From contig NZ_SLWR01000006.1 of the NCBI RefSeq assembly GCF_004345665.1, forward strand, positions 337,677 to 401,676: 64,000 bases of DNA, in the 5' to 3' direction. A program made the position numbers and the translations under genes. The DNA comes from Kribbella antiqua (GTDB taxonomy: Bacteria > Actinomycetota > Actinomycetes > Propionibacteriales > Kribbellaceae). Positions 41,188-48,938 of the stretch are shown one piece after another. The stretch's first letter is position 1. The number at the start of each line of letters is the position of its first letter. The notes under the pieces were generated by a model that was not told the DNA's origin, made no database searches, and worked only from the letters and a program-made list of their open reading frames with translations.

Positions 41188-42948
41188 CTAACGCTGGGAG
41201 TCGATCGGCGCCCGCAGTTCGACGATGGTGCCGTGCGGATGGTTCGCCTCCAGGTGGACAGCGCCACCGAGGGACTCGGCCCGTTCGCTCAGGTTGCGCA
41301 GCCCGCTCCGGCGTTCGCCGAAGTTGAGGCCGACACCGTTGTCGGTGATCCGGGTCATCACCTCGGCCGCCGTCACCACCACCTCGACCGTCACCTCGGA
41401 TGCCTCGGCATGGCGTACGACGTTCGAGAGGGACTCTCGGATCGCCGCCAGGATCTGCGGCCGCACGGTTGCCGGGATGACGCTGTCGAGCGGCCCGGTG
41501 CAGGTGAGCTGGGGCCGGAAGCCCAGCGGTTCGGCGTACTCCGCGACCAGGGCCTGGATGTCCGACCGTAGGGAGCTGTGACCGGGCTGCTGATGCAGCT
41601 CGAAGATGGCTGCTCGCAGGTCGCGGATGGTCGCGTCGATGTCCTCGACCGCGCGGCCGATGCGTTTCTGGACCTCGGGCTGGACCATGCTGTGCATGCC
41701 CTGCAGTTGCAGGCCGGTGGCGAACAGGCGCTGGATGACCAGGTCATGCAGGTCGCGGGCGATCCGGTCCCGGTCCTCGAGGACCGCGAGAATCGCCTGG
41801 TCTCGTTGGGCCTGTGCGCGGTCGAGCGCCAGGGTGGCCTGGCCGGCGAACATCTTCACCAGGTCGGTGCCCTGGGTGACGCCGAGGACCGCGCCTCGCT
41901 CGGCGGCCACCGCCAGCAGGCCGCCGGGCGTGTGGGTGCCGGCCGGCAGCGCGGCGAGAATGGTGCGCTTGAGCGATTCGATCTCGGGGATGTCCGCCAG
42001 GCGGTCCGCCTCCTTGGCCACCTGGGCGATGTCGTCGATGACGACCTGGTGGCTGGCCTGCATGACCGACGTGACGAGCGGCAGATTGGCCGGGAGGTGC
42101 CGACCGAGGTACTGCTGGAACTCGGCCGGACCGTCGATCGCCTGGACGACCAGATCGTCACCCGACCTCAGGAAGACGACGCCGACGGCCGAGGCGGACA
42201 CCTCGCGGGCCCGCCGGGCGATCAGCTGCAGCGCCTCCTGCGGCTCGAAGTCGGTGAGCATCAGCTTGGTGATCTCGGTGGTCACCTCGTACCAGCGCCG
42301 CCTGCGCTCGGTGTCGGCGTACAGGCGGGCGTTGTCGATCACCACGCCGGCCGCGGCGGCGAGGGCTGTCACCATCCGCTCGTCGCCCTCGGTGAAGTCG
42401 GCTCCGTCGGCCTTCTCGGTCAGGTAGAGGGTGCCGAAGACTCGTTCGCGGGTGCGGATCGGTACGCCGAGGAAGCTCTTCATCGGCGGGTGATTGGGCG
42501 GGAAGCCCACCGCGCGCGGGTGTTCGGTCAGGTCGTGCAGCCGGATCGGATCGGGGTGGTCGATCAGCAGGCCGAGCAGTCCGTGGCCGTCCGGGTAAGG
42601 GCCGATCGCCGCGATCTGCTCGTCGGTCACTCCATGGACATGGATCCGGGCAAACCGTTTGCGGTCGTACCCGATCACCCCGAGTGCGCCGTACCGCGCG
42701 TCGACGAGCTCACAGGCGGCCGTGACGATCCGGTCCAGGGTGCTGGTCAGGTCGAGGTCCGCGCCGATCCCGACGACGGCGTCGAGCAGGGCCCGCAGTC
42801 GTTCCTGCGAGTCCATGATCTCGTCGACGCGGCTGAGCAACTCCTGCAGCAGGGCGTCCAGGCGCACTCTGGACAGCCCCGCGAACTTCAGTGCGCCCTC
42901 GTCCCAGAATCCCCGCTGGTCCCTCGCAGCCCCTGCCACAACTGCCAC
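41188..42948 (-). CDS. devS: DevS/DosT-like heme sensor histidine kinase
   Basis: 586 residues: two GAF domains (about 65-205 and 220-380), then a HisKA_3 domain with phospho-acceptor His401 (DRIARDLHDLVIQRLFATGL) and a HATPase domain (IRESLSNVVRHAEASEVTVE, RITDNGVGL). In GAF1 the segment VGFPPNHPPMKSFLGVP places His153 at the position of the proximal heme ligand of M. tuberculosis DosS (His149 in FPPYHPPM), and Tyr175 in VFGTLYLTEK matches distal Tyr171. So it probably binds heme and senses O2, NO or CO. GTG 42948 is assumed; another GTG three codons on follows a TACTGT and may be the real, leaderless start. The DevR-like partner is encoded nearby. Confidence 0.92.
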   Translation of the reverse strand: MAVVAGAARDQRGFWDEGALKFAGLSRVRLDALLQELLSRVDEIMDSQERLRALLDAVVGIGADLDLTSTLDRIVTAACELVDARYGALGVIGYDRKRFARIHVHGVTDEQIAAIGPYPDGHGLLGLLIDHPDPIRLHDLTEHPRAVGFPPNHPPMKSFLGVPIRTRERVFGTLYLTEKADGADFTEGDERMVTALAAAAGVVIDNARLYADTERRRRWYEVTTEITKLMLTDFEPQEALQLIARRAREVSASAVGVVFLRSGDDLVVQAIDGPAEFQQYLGRHLPANLPLVTSVMQASHQVVIDDIAQVAKEADRLADIPEIESLKRTILAALPAGTHTPGGLLAVAAERGAVLGVTQGTDLVKMFAGQATLALDRAQAQRDQAILAVLEDRDRIARDLHDLVIQRLFATGLQLQGMHSMVQPEVQKRIGRAVEDIDATIRDLRAAIFELHQQPGHSSLRSDIQALVAEYAEPLGFRPQLTCTGPLDSVIPATVRPQILAAIRESLSNVVRHAEASEVTVEVVVTAAEVMTRITDNGVGLNFGERRSGLRNLSERAESLGGAVHLEANHPHGTIVELRAPIDSQR

Positions 42949-43008
42949 AGTACGAGTTGTCGTGCCGGTAGGGAACCGAGTACGACGCGTGTGCGCCTGC
43001 CGTCAGTC

Positions 43009-43428
43009 CTAGCCGGGCAGGCGGCGGCCGGTCAGGGACTCGGTCCCGAGCCGGATCAGCCGCCGGTTCCGCAGCGGCGCCCAGCTGCGCAACGGCATGG
43101 TCCGCTCCAGCAGCGCCGCCTCGTCCGGGGCGACCACGGACAGGTGGCCGACCGAGGTCACCGTCCAGCCGAAATGCCGTTCGGCATCGATGTCATCGAC
43201 CTCAAATGCGACCACGTCGCCGCGTTCGGCGGCCCGGAGTTTCTCCCCGCCACCGGAGGCGAATACGATCGTGTCGCCGTCCAGGCCGAAGTTGACCAGC
43301 CGGACGGCCGGTAGCCCGCCTTGGGTGAAGACCAGCCGACCGACGGCGACGGACCGGAGCAGCCGAAGGCACTCGCGTTCGTCCAGGATCTCCAGCCCGG
43401 CGGGGTCGAAGCGCTCTACCGGTTGCAT
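43009..43428 (-). CDS. pyridoxamine 5'-phosphate oxidase-fold protein
   Basis: 139 residues with the split-barrel flavin/F420-binding fold (ILDERECLRLLRSVAVGRLV, FTQGGLPAVRLVNFGLDGDT, VAFEVDDIDAERHFGWTVTS). Proteins of this kind (Rv2004c/Rv3129-type neighbours) occur in mycobacterial DosR regulons. The cofactor is probably FMN or F420; the substrate is unknown. ATG 43428 has GGGGAGG 5 nt upstream. It lies between devS and devR-like genes and is divergent from the latter. Confidence 0.87.
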   Translation of the reverse strand: MQPVERFDPAGLEILDERECLRLLRSVAVGRLVFTQGGLPAVRLVNFGLDGDTIVFASGGGEKLRAAERGDVVAFEVDDIDAERHFGWTVTSVGHLSVVAPDEAALLERTMPLRSWAPLRNRRLIRLGTESLTGRRLPG

Positions 43429-43441
43429 CACGGCCTCCCCA

Positions 43442-43455
43442 GGGTCCGAAGGTCT
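43442..43455. promoter_or_regulatory. DevR-box-like site in the devR divergent promoter
   Basis: Minus strand, 43456-43441 reads TAGACCTTCGGACCCT, sharing the 9-mer GACCTTCGG with the site at 40412 and ending CCCTG as that site does, with one extra base between. It lies between the flavin-fold gene (minus) and the DevR-like gene (plus). Confidence 0.45.
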
Positions 43456-43496
43456 ACGCTGGACGCAGCGGCGATGCGGCCGGTAGGCGAGGTGCG

Positions 43497-44153
43497 ATGG
43501 CGATCAGGGTGTTTCTCCTCGACGACCACGAGGTCGTGCGAGTGGGGCTTCGGCAGTTGCTGGAGGCTGAGCCGGACATCGAGGTGGTCGGCGAGGCGTC
43601 GACTGCGGCCCAGGCGGTCGCGCGGGTGCCCGCTCTGCAGCCGGATGTCGCCGTACTGGACGTGCGGCTTCCCGATGGCGACGGGATCTCGGTGTGCCGG
43701 GAGATCCGGTCGGGGATGGAAGCGCCGCCGGCTTGCCTGATGCTGACGTCGTTCTCCGACGACGAGGCGCTGTTCACCGCGATCATGGCCGGTGCGGCGG
43801 GCTACCTGCTGAAGCAGGTCAGCGGGACCGACCTGGTGGGTGCGGTACGGCGGTTGGCCGCCGGCGAATCGTTGCTGGATCCGGCGATGACGAGTGCGGT
43901 GCTGGAGCGGTTGCGGCATCCGGCGGACGAGGACGACGACCCGCGGTACAAGTCGCTGACCGAGCAGGAGCGCCGCATCCTCGACGAGATCGCGGCCGGC
44001 AAGACCAACCGGCAGATCGCACAGAGCATGTTCCTCGCCGAGAAGACCGTGAAGAACTACGTGTCCGGGCTGCTCCGCAAACTCGACATGGAACGTCGTA
44101 CCGAAGCAGCCGTGTACGCCGTCGAGCGCGCGAAGCGCCGTCCCCAGGTTTGA
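43497..44153 (+). CDS. devR: DevR/DosR-like NarL-family response regulator
   Basis: 218 residues. The receiver keeps the acidic pair Asp9-Asp10, phospho-Asp55 (VAVLDVRLPDGDG), Thr84 and Lys106 (GYLLKQVSG). The LuxR domain contains GKTNRQIAQSMFLAEKTVKN then YVSGLLRKLDMERRTEAAVY, nearly identical to the M. tuberculosis DosR recognition region; the DNA-contacting Lys, Lys and Asn (here Lys183, Lys186, Asn187) are kept. Likely activates the dormancy-type genes around it when phosphorylated by the DevS-like kinase. GCGAGGTGCG precedes ATG 43497. A DevR-like box lies upstream, suggesting autoregulation. Confidence 0.94.
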   Translation: MAIRVFLLDDHEVVRVGLRQLLEAEPDIEVVGEASTAAQAVARVPALQPDVAVLDVRLPDGDGISVCREIRSGMEAPPACLMLTSFSDDEALFTAIMAGAAGYLLKQVSGTDLVGAVRRLAAGESLLDPAMTSAVLERLRHPADEDDDPRYKSLTEQERRILDEIAAGKTNRQIAQSMFLAEKTVKNYVSGLLRKLDMERRTEAAVYAVERAKRRPQV

Positions 44154-44235
44154 TCCATCGATCACGGCGCGAGGATGCCTGAGCGGCACACCGCCCAACA
44201 AGGGCCGAAAGTCCTGACTCTCACCGCGGCGAAGT

Positions 44236-44472
44236 CTAGAAGACGCCCCAGGTCGCGCCCGCCACGCCGCCTCGGCTGACGATGGTGTAGCCAGTTCGCT
44301 GGACCCAGCTCTGCGCGGCGTTGGCCAGGGCGGGGCGGCCGGAGTTGAGTAGGTCGGTTGCCAGGTTGGGGTTGCCGGTGCAGCCGGACGCCAACCCCCG
44401 CCGATCGCATACAGCCAGCGTCGCGAGGGCAACCAGCAGCGTGCGTTCCAGGCCGAGGCGGCGCTCAGCCAC
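44236..44472 (-). CDS. small unidentified protein or gene 3' remnant (78 aa)
   Basis: From GTG 44472 the frame encodes a hydrophobic N-terminus (LERTLLVALATLAVCDRRGL) and then a protein-like sequence ending NPNLATDLLNSGRPALANAA, QSWVQRTGYTIVSRGGVAG and ATWGVF before TAG. It starts 5 bp after the IclR gene stop on the same strand, without a good ribosome-binding site. It may be a short secreted or membrane protein, or the last part of a larger enzyme whose front was replaced when the IclR gene moved in. Family not recognised. Confidence 0.4.
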   Translation of the reverse strand: MAERRLGLERTLLVALATLAVCDRRGLASGCTGNPNLATDLLNSGRPALANAAQSWVQRTGYTIVSRGGVAGATWGVF

Positions 44473-44477
44473 AGCCT

Positions 44478-45278
44478 TCAGCGGGCGGCAGCGCGGCCAC
44501 TGTGGGGGAGGAGGCGGAGGTCGGCCTCGATGGCGGACGCCGCGTCGAGCAGCTGGGGAACCAGACTCCGGCGGATCGAGTCGACCGAGTTGCGGCTTGC
44601 GTGCACGGCGATGTTGATCGCGGCAACCACTGTCCCGGTGTGGTCGCGGACCGGCGCGGCGACGGATCGCAGGCCCTCCTCGAGCTCCTGGTCGACGATC
44701 GCGTAGCCCTGGTCGCGGACCTTCCGCAGTTCGGTGCGCAGCCGGCCGGCGGTGGCGATCGTCTTCGCGGTGACCTGGCGCAGGTCGACGCGCTCGAGCC
44801 GCAGCTCGATCTCGTCCTCGGGCAGGTTCGCGATCAGCACCCGGCCGACCGAGGTGACATGAGCGGGGAATCGCGTCCCGACGGTGATCGTCACGGTCAT
44901 GATCCTGCTGGTCGGCACCCGCGTCACGTACACGATGTCGTCGCCGTCGAGCACGCACATCGAGGACGACTCGCGGACCTGCTGGACCAGCCGTTCGAGG
45001 TGTGGCTCGGCGATCTCGGGCAGCCCGGTGCTGGACAGGAACGCGTAGCCGAGCTCGAGAATCCGCGGCGTCAGCCGGAACATCCGGCCGTCGCTGGTCA
45101 CGTAGCCCAGATCGGCGAGGGTGAGCAGGAACCGTCTGGCCGCGGCCCGGGTCAGGTCCGTCGCGCGGGCGACCTCGCTGAGCGTCAGCTCCGGGTGGTC
45201 CGCGTCGAAGGCGCGAATGACCGCCAGCCCGCGCTCGAGCGACTGAACGAAGTACGGCTCCCGGGCCGCATCGGTCAT
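44478..45278 (-). CDS. IclR-family regulator (PcaR-like)
   Basis: 266 residues. N-terminal winged helix (VQSLERGLAVIRAFDADHPE, LTLSEVARATDLTRAAARRF) and C-terminal IclR effector domain (MCVLDGDDIVYVTRVPTSRI, RVLIANLPEDEIELRLERVD, GYAIVDQELEEGLRSVAAPV). The wording is closest to the PcaR/PobR-like group that controls protocatechuate catabolism. ATG 45278 has GGAGGAGCACCG upstream. It is divergent from a decayed ABC gene and a PcaB-like lyase gene, so it may once have controlled a beta-ketoadipate cluster. Confidence 0.92.
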   Translation of the reverse strand: MTDAAREPYFVQSLERGLAVIRAFDADHPELTLSEVARATDLTRAAARRFLLTLADLGYVTSDGRMFRLTPRILELGYAFLSSTGLPEIAEPHLERLVQQVRESSSMCVLDGDDIVYVTRVPTSRIMTVTITVGTRFPAHVTSVGRVLIANLPEDEIELRLERVDLRQVTAKTIATAGRLRTELRKVRDQGYAIVDQELEEGLRSVAAPVRDHTGTVVAAINIAVHASRNSVDSIRRSLVPQLLDAASAIEADLRLLPHSGRAAAR

Positions 45279-45426
45279 CGGTGCTCCTCCCCGATCTGCA
45301 CTGGTCCCGCTCAGGCTAGTCCTTCCCGCGTCGGCGTGCGCCATAAGAACATCGGTACGCATTCTCGAACAAGTATGGCGACGATCGGAGACCGTCAAAC
45401 CCTCGTCACGAGCTGTTGACCGGCCG

Positions 45427-45729
45427 GTGCCGGACCGTCTGCGGGACAACCTCGAGCTGCCGCTCAAGCAGAAGAAGTTGCCGAAGGCACGCATCGGGCG
45501 CGAGCCGAGCGTACTGTTGATGGACGAGCCGTTCGCCGCGGTCGGCGCGAGGCCGTCTATCTTGGTCAGCGGGGTGCTGATCCTGTCGTCGTCGCCGACC
45601 GTCGTACAGGAACAACTCGTCATCGATCTGCCGGCCGAGCGGGATCAGCTGCACACCCGGGCGGACGCACGGTTCGCGAGCCTGCGTACGCACGTGTACG
45701 AGCAGATCCAGGCGGCCAAGTTGGAGACG
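45427..45729 (+). pseudogene. remnant of an ABC transporter ATPase (SsuB/TauB type)
   Basis: An open frame holds scattered pieces of an importer ATPase: DNLELPLKQKKLPKARIG, then a Walker B-D-loop REPSVLLMDEPFAAVGAR, and then directly the C-terminal region SGVLILSSSPTVVQEQLVID, LPAERDQLHTRADARFASLR. Walker A, the Q-loop and signature motif are missing; normal length is about 260 residues. Deletions have collapsed the gene to about 100 codons, and no proper start is present. The frame runs on into the start of the lyase gene. Confidence 0.75.
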
Positions 45730-45739
45730 GTGTCTTTCG

Positions 45740-46867
45740 ATGTTCAGTGCCATGTATTCAACAACCGCGGCGACCGAGGCGACCGATGATCGGGCCTGGT
45801 TGCGGGAGATGCTGCGGGTGGAGAATGCCATCGCGGTCGCCGGCGCGGCGGTCGGACGCATCCCACCGGAGTTGGCGAAGGAGATCGAGGCGGCGTGCGA
45901 GCCTTCGCGGTTCGATCTCGAGGAGCTGACTCGACGTGCCGTGGCCTCGGCGACTCCCGTCGTACCGCTGGTGCAGGACCTGCGGGCTCTCGTGCCTGCG
46001 GCGGCGCAGCCGTATGTCCATCTCGGTGCTACCAGTCAGGATGTTGTCGACACCGCGTTGGTGCTGATTGCGCGGCGGGTCTCCTCGTTGGTGCTTGATG
46101 ATCTATGGGCGGTGGCTGACGACCTGGCCGAGCTCGCTGATCGTCATCGCGGCACGGTGCAGATCGGGCGGACGTTGCTGCAGCGCGCGGTGCCGACGAC
46201 CTTCGGAGCGGTCTGTGCGGGCTGGCTGGCGGGGGTGGACGACGCGGCGGTGCGACTGTCTGCTGCCCGCTCTGGGCTTCCTCTGCAGTACGGCGGTCCG
46301 GTCGGGCTCGGCGTGGGGACGCAGCTGACGGAGGCTTTGGGGACCGCGTTGGATCTGCCGGTGCCGCCGCTGCCGTGGCACACCCGACGGCAGCCGATCA
46401 TTGAGGTTGCCACTGCCCTAGCCGGGGTCTGCGGTGCGCTCGCGACCGTTGCTACTGCTGTCGTCCTGCTCGCGCAGAATGAGATCGCTGAGCTGGCGGA
46501 AGGTGCGCCGGGTGGTTCGTCGGCGATGCCGCACAAGCGTAATCCGGCGCGATCAGCCCTCGTACTCGCGTGCGCACACCAAGCTCCGGGCTTGGTCGCC
46601 GGTCTGCTCGGGAGTCAGCAGGTCGAGCTGCAACGATCGGCCGGTGGCTGGCAGGCGGAGGCGCCGACGCTCACTCAGTTACTGCGACTGACGGCGGCCG
46701 CGGCAGCCCACGCCCGCGAACTCGTCGGCTCGCTGCAAGTCGACACCGCGCAAATGCTGGCGAATGCCGGTGACGAGCATGCATCGCAGGATGCCGCCGG
46801 GCCGTTGGATGCCACTGGCCTGCTGGTCGACCGTGCCCTGGAGGCCCACCGCGCTGCTCGCCCCTGA
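45740..46867 (+). CDS. PcaB-like lyase (3-carboxy-cis,cis-muconate cycloisomerase family)
   Basis: 375 residues of the fumarase/aspartase superfamily. Conserved blocks: YVHLGATSQDVVDTAL (motif 1), IGRTLLQRAVPTTFGAVCAG (motif 2) and the signature GGSSAMPHKRNPARSAL (motif 3). The combination fits 3-carboxy-muconate cycloisomerase better than adenylosuccinate lyase, though it is shorter than typical PcaB (about 450). ATG 45740 lacks a strong ribosome-binding site. No pcaGH, pcaC or pcaD genes are in the window, so it is either an orphan or assigned to another substrate. A PcaR-like regulator gene is divergent 460 bp upstream. Confidence 0.85.
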   Translation: MFSAMYSTTAATEATDDRAWLREMLRVENAIAVAGAAVGRIPPELAKEIEAACEPSRFDLEELTRRAVASATPVVPLVQDLRALVPAAAQPYVHLGATSQDVVDTALVLIARRVSSLVLDDLWAVADDLAELADRHRGTVQIGRTLLQRAVPTTFGAVCAGWLAGVDDAAVRLSAARSGLPLQYGGPVGLGVGTQLTEALGTALDLPVPPLPWHTRRQPIIEVATALAGVCGALATVATAVVLLAQNEIAELAEGAPGGSSAMPHKRNPARSALVLACAHQAPGLVAGLLGSQQVELQRSAGGWQAEAPTLTQLLRLTAAAAAHARELVGSLQVDTAQMLANAGDEHASQDAAGPLDATGLLVDRALEAHRAARP

Positions 46868-46966
46868 GGCGAGTGGCACATCGGAACGCTTGGCTCCGTG
46901 GATGGGGAGCTGCTCGCGCTGGTGGGAGGGGCCGCCGAACCGCTTCGGCGCGCGCGGAAACCGAAT

Positions 46967-47392
46967 CTAGCCGCGTTCGTGAAGTGTGCGGAGGATGCGG
47001 ATAAAGGCCCGGCGGTCCGCGGCGGGGAGTGCTGACAGGAGCTGGTCTTCGCGGGTGCGGATGTCGGAGCGCACGGCCCGGCGGATGCGGGTTCCCTTGG
47101 GGGTGATGGAGAGCAGCCGGACGCGGCGGTCGTCCGGGTCCGGGATGCGGGTGATCAGACCGGCGTCCTGTAGCTCGTCGAGGGTGGCGATGATCCGGGT
47201 CTTGTCGGCTCCGATCGCCTCCGCGAGGGCGGCCTGGGTGCGGACCGGCGTACCGTCCAATGCGGTCAGGACCGAGTAGCCCCACATCGAGACGCCGTGG
47301 TCGGCGAGGATGGGCAGTTCCACCGCGATCAGCTCACGCACCAGCGGATGCAGCATCGCGGCGAGGTCGGGCCGTTCGTCCTCCGCGCTCAC
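46967..47392 (-). CDS. MarR-family transcriptional regulator
   Basis: 141 residues. Recognition region TQAALAEAIGADKTRIIATL ... DELQDAGLITRIPDPDDRRV with the DPDDRR wing. Likely represses itself and the divergent TIGR03086-type gene through the dyad at 47416-47439. GTG 47392 is chosen because TACTTT (minus strand 47405-47400) lies 7 nt before it; longer frames run across the operator and into the neighbouring gene. Confidence 0.9.
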   Translation of the reverse strand: MSAEDERPDLAAMLHPLVRELIAVELPILADHGVSMWGYSVLTALDGTPVRTQAALAEAIGADKTRIIATLDELQDAGLITRIPDPDDRRVRLLSITPKGTRIRRAVRSDIRTREDQLLSALPAADRRAFIRILRTLHERG

Positions 47393-47415
47393 GGACAGAA
47401 AAGTAGCACTGGTCA

Positions 47416-47439
47416 GATGATAAGCGCGCGCATATGATC
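47416..47439. promoter_or_regulatory. 24-bp MarR-type dyad with alternating GC core
   Basis: The left half is GATGATAAGCGC and the right half GCGCATATGATC; 20 of 24 positions are symmetric, with GCGCGCGC at the centre and GAT/ATC at the ends. It overlaps the -10 (TATGAT, 47433-47438) of the leaderless + strand gene and lies in the upstream promoter of marR. Confidence 0.7.
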
Positions 47440-47444
47440 TATGC

Positions 47445-48038
47445 ATGCCTATCGAAAACATCGTTGCCCTCGACGAATGCGCGGTCCGGCACAGCATCGA
47501 GCTGGCGGACCGGATCACCGCCGACGACCTGAACAAGCCGACGCCGTGCCGGGCGTGGACGCTGTACGGCCTGCTCGCCCACATGGCCACCCAGCACTAC
47601 GGCTTCGCGGCCGCCTCCCGAGGCGACGGCGACCTCGAGCGGTGGAAGCTGCTCGAGCTCGGCGACGACCCGGTCGCTGCGTACCGGGATTCCGCCGAGC
47701 ACGTCCTGGCCGCGTTCGCGGAGGAAGGTGCGGTCGACCGGCTCTTCCCCCTCGCGGAGTTCAGTGCCGACCACAAGTTCCCAGGTCATCAGGCGATCAG
47801 CTTCCACTTCATCGACTACGTCGTCCACAGCTGGGACCTGGCGAAGGCACTGGGTACGAACGTCGAGTTCGAGCCGGACGTGGTGGAGGCCGCCCATGAG
47901 GTCGCGGCCGTCGTACCCACCGGTGCCCCGCGACTTGTCCCGGGCGCGGCTTTCGCTCCGGACATCCCATGGACGGGCGAAGACCGCCTGGATCAGCTGA
48001 TCGCCTTCCTCGGCCGCTCACCCGCCTGGCCGAACTGA
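47445..48038 (+). CDS. TIGR03086/maleylpyruvate-isomerase-like (DinB fold) protein
   Basis: 197 residues of the actinobacterial TIGR03086 type: NIVALDECAVRHSIELADRI, LNKPTPCRAWTLYGLLAHMA and HFIDYVVHSWDLAKALG supply the three His of a DinB-like metal-binding four-helix bundle. Relatives include mycothiol-dependent isomerases and transferases; the substrate is unknown. ATG 47445 follows TATGAT by 6 nt, so the transcript is probably leaderless and controlled by the MarR dyad over the promoter. Confidence 0.9.
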   Translation: MPIENIVALDECAVRHSIELADRITADDLNKPTPCRAWTLYGLLAHMATQHYGFAAASRGDGDLERWKLLELGDDPVAAYRDSAEHVLAAFAEEGAVDRLFPLAEFSADHKFPGHQAISFHFIDYVVHSWDLAKALGTNVEFEPDVVEAAHEVAAVVPTGAPRLVPGAAFAPDIPWTGEDRLDQLIAFLGRSPAWPN

Positions 48039-48075
48039 CCGGTTTGCGGCCCGAGGGCCGGGGCACCGGGCGGTA

Positions 48076-48360
48076 GTGAGAACCAAGAGGTTGCTCAGTG
48101 CGCTGTTGCTTGGCGTGGCACTGGTTCTGATGCCCGCTGTGGCTTCAGCGACGACTGTCGCTGACCCGACCCCGACGCCGACACTCGGTTCGACCGAGTC
48201 GCCGACCGTCAATCCACCTGGCGCGGGCGACACGGACCCGAGCGACTATCAGGGCGCGACCTGGGTCGTCGGGGCGATCGTGGTCGTCGTCGTACTGGTC
48301 GCGGCTGGGACGGTGCTGGTCGTCCGGAGCCGGCGCAAGGACGAGACGCTCAACCGCTGA
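48076..48360 (+). CDS. small exported single-pass membrane protein
   Basis: 94 residues: basic signal peptide (MRTKRLLSALLLGVALVLMP, cleavage near ASA-TT), a Thr/Pro-rich spacer (DPTPTPTLGSTESPTVNPPG), a strong C-terminal membrane helix (WVVGAIVVVVVLVAAGTVLV) and a basic tail VRSRRKD. It resembles cell-surface proteins held by a C-terminal anchor but lacks LPXTG. GTG 48076 has a weak ribosome-binding site. The stop lies inside a terminator hairpin. Confidence 0.7.
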   Translation: MRTKRLLSALLLGVALVLMPAVASATTVADPTPTPTLGSTESPTVNPPGAGDTDPSDYQGATWVVGAIVVVVVLVAAGTVLVVRSRRKDETLNR

Positions 48361-48391
48361 TCAGCTGGGCGAGCCGCTGATCAGCGGTTGA
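48350..48391. terminator. 16-bp perfect inverted repeat overlapping the stop codon
   Basis: TCAACCGCTGATCAGC (48350-48365) and GCTGATCAGCGGTTGA (48376-48391) pair perfectly around a 10-nt loop. The left arm contains the last codons and TGA of the small exported protein. It is likely a bidirectional terminator; no T-run follows. Confidence 0.75.
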
Positions 48392-48483
48392 AGCGCGGCC
48401 CGTTGCTCCCGGCAACGAAACAGGGCTGGACGCTTCTCAATTCGCTCCGATGACGGTGCCGCCGCAATCGGTTGAATGAGGTC

Positions 48484-48888
48484 ATGCACCTCGACGAGTA
48501 CACCCGGTACGACGCCACCGGTCTGGCTGAGCTGGTACGCACGCGACAGGCCGCGGTCTGCGGCGCTGGCATGTGCGATCTGATCAGCCTCAGCGGCACC
48601 GCAGACGTCGGCGTCGGCATGATGGAGCTGATCTACGGCGGCCTGCCCTGGACCGACCCCGCCGTACTCCGCGCCCAATCGCCGTACGACCACGCTACCA
48701 AGGTCAAAACCCCCACCCTCGTCCTCCACGCGGTCAACGACGAACGCAGCCCAGTAGGCCAAGCCGAACAATGGCTCACCGCCCTCCAGGACCGCGGCTT
48801 GGAAACCGAACTGGTGCTGTATCCGAAGGCCGACCACCTCTTCCTATGTGCCGGCCGCCCGTCGCACCGCTTCGACTACTCTCAGCGG
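48484..48888 (+). pseudogene. amidase / S9-peptidase deletion fusion
   Basis: The frame from ATG 48484 begins MHLDEYTRYDATGLAELVRT, like the N-terminus of an amidase-signature enzyme, and after about 23 codons switches to CDLISLSGTADVGVGMMELI, GGLPWTDPAVLRAQSPYDHA and VLHAVNDERSPVGQAEQWLT ... ADHLFLCAGRPSHRFDYSQR, the C-terminal catalytic end of an S9 prolyl-oligopeptidase (Asp and His of the triad present, Ser lost). The reading then runs out of homology and stops at 49203. It looks like a deletion that fused two neighbouring genes. Confidence 0.7.
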
Positions 48889-48938
48889 ACCACGTCGCCG
48901 CTGAATGGTGGGTCCTGTGGGATGGGACGATCTCGCGT

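Noticed and set aside
47441..47899. 152-codon frame beginning MHAYRKH just before the TIGR03086 gene
   Set aside because: Out-of-frame shadow using an ATG 4 bp upstream; translation is Arg/Gly-rich without a domain.
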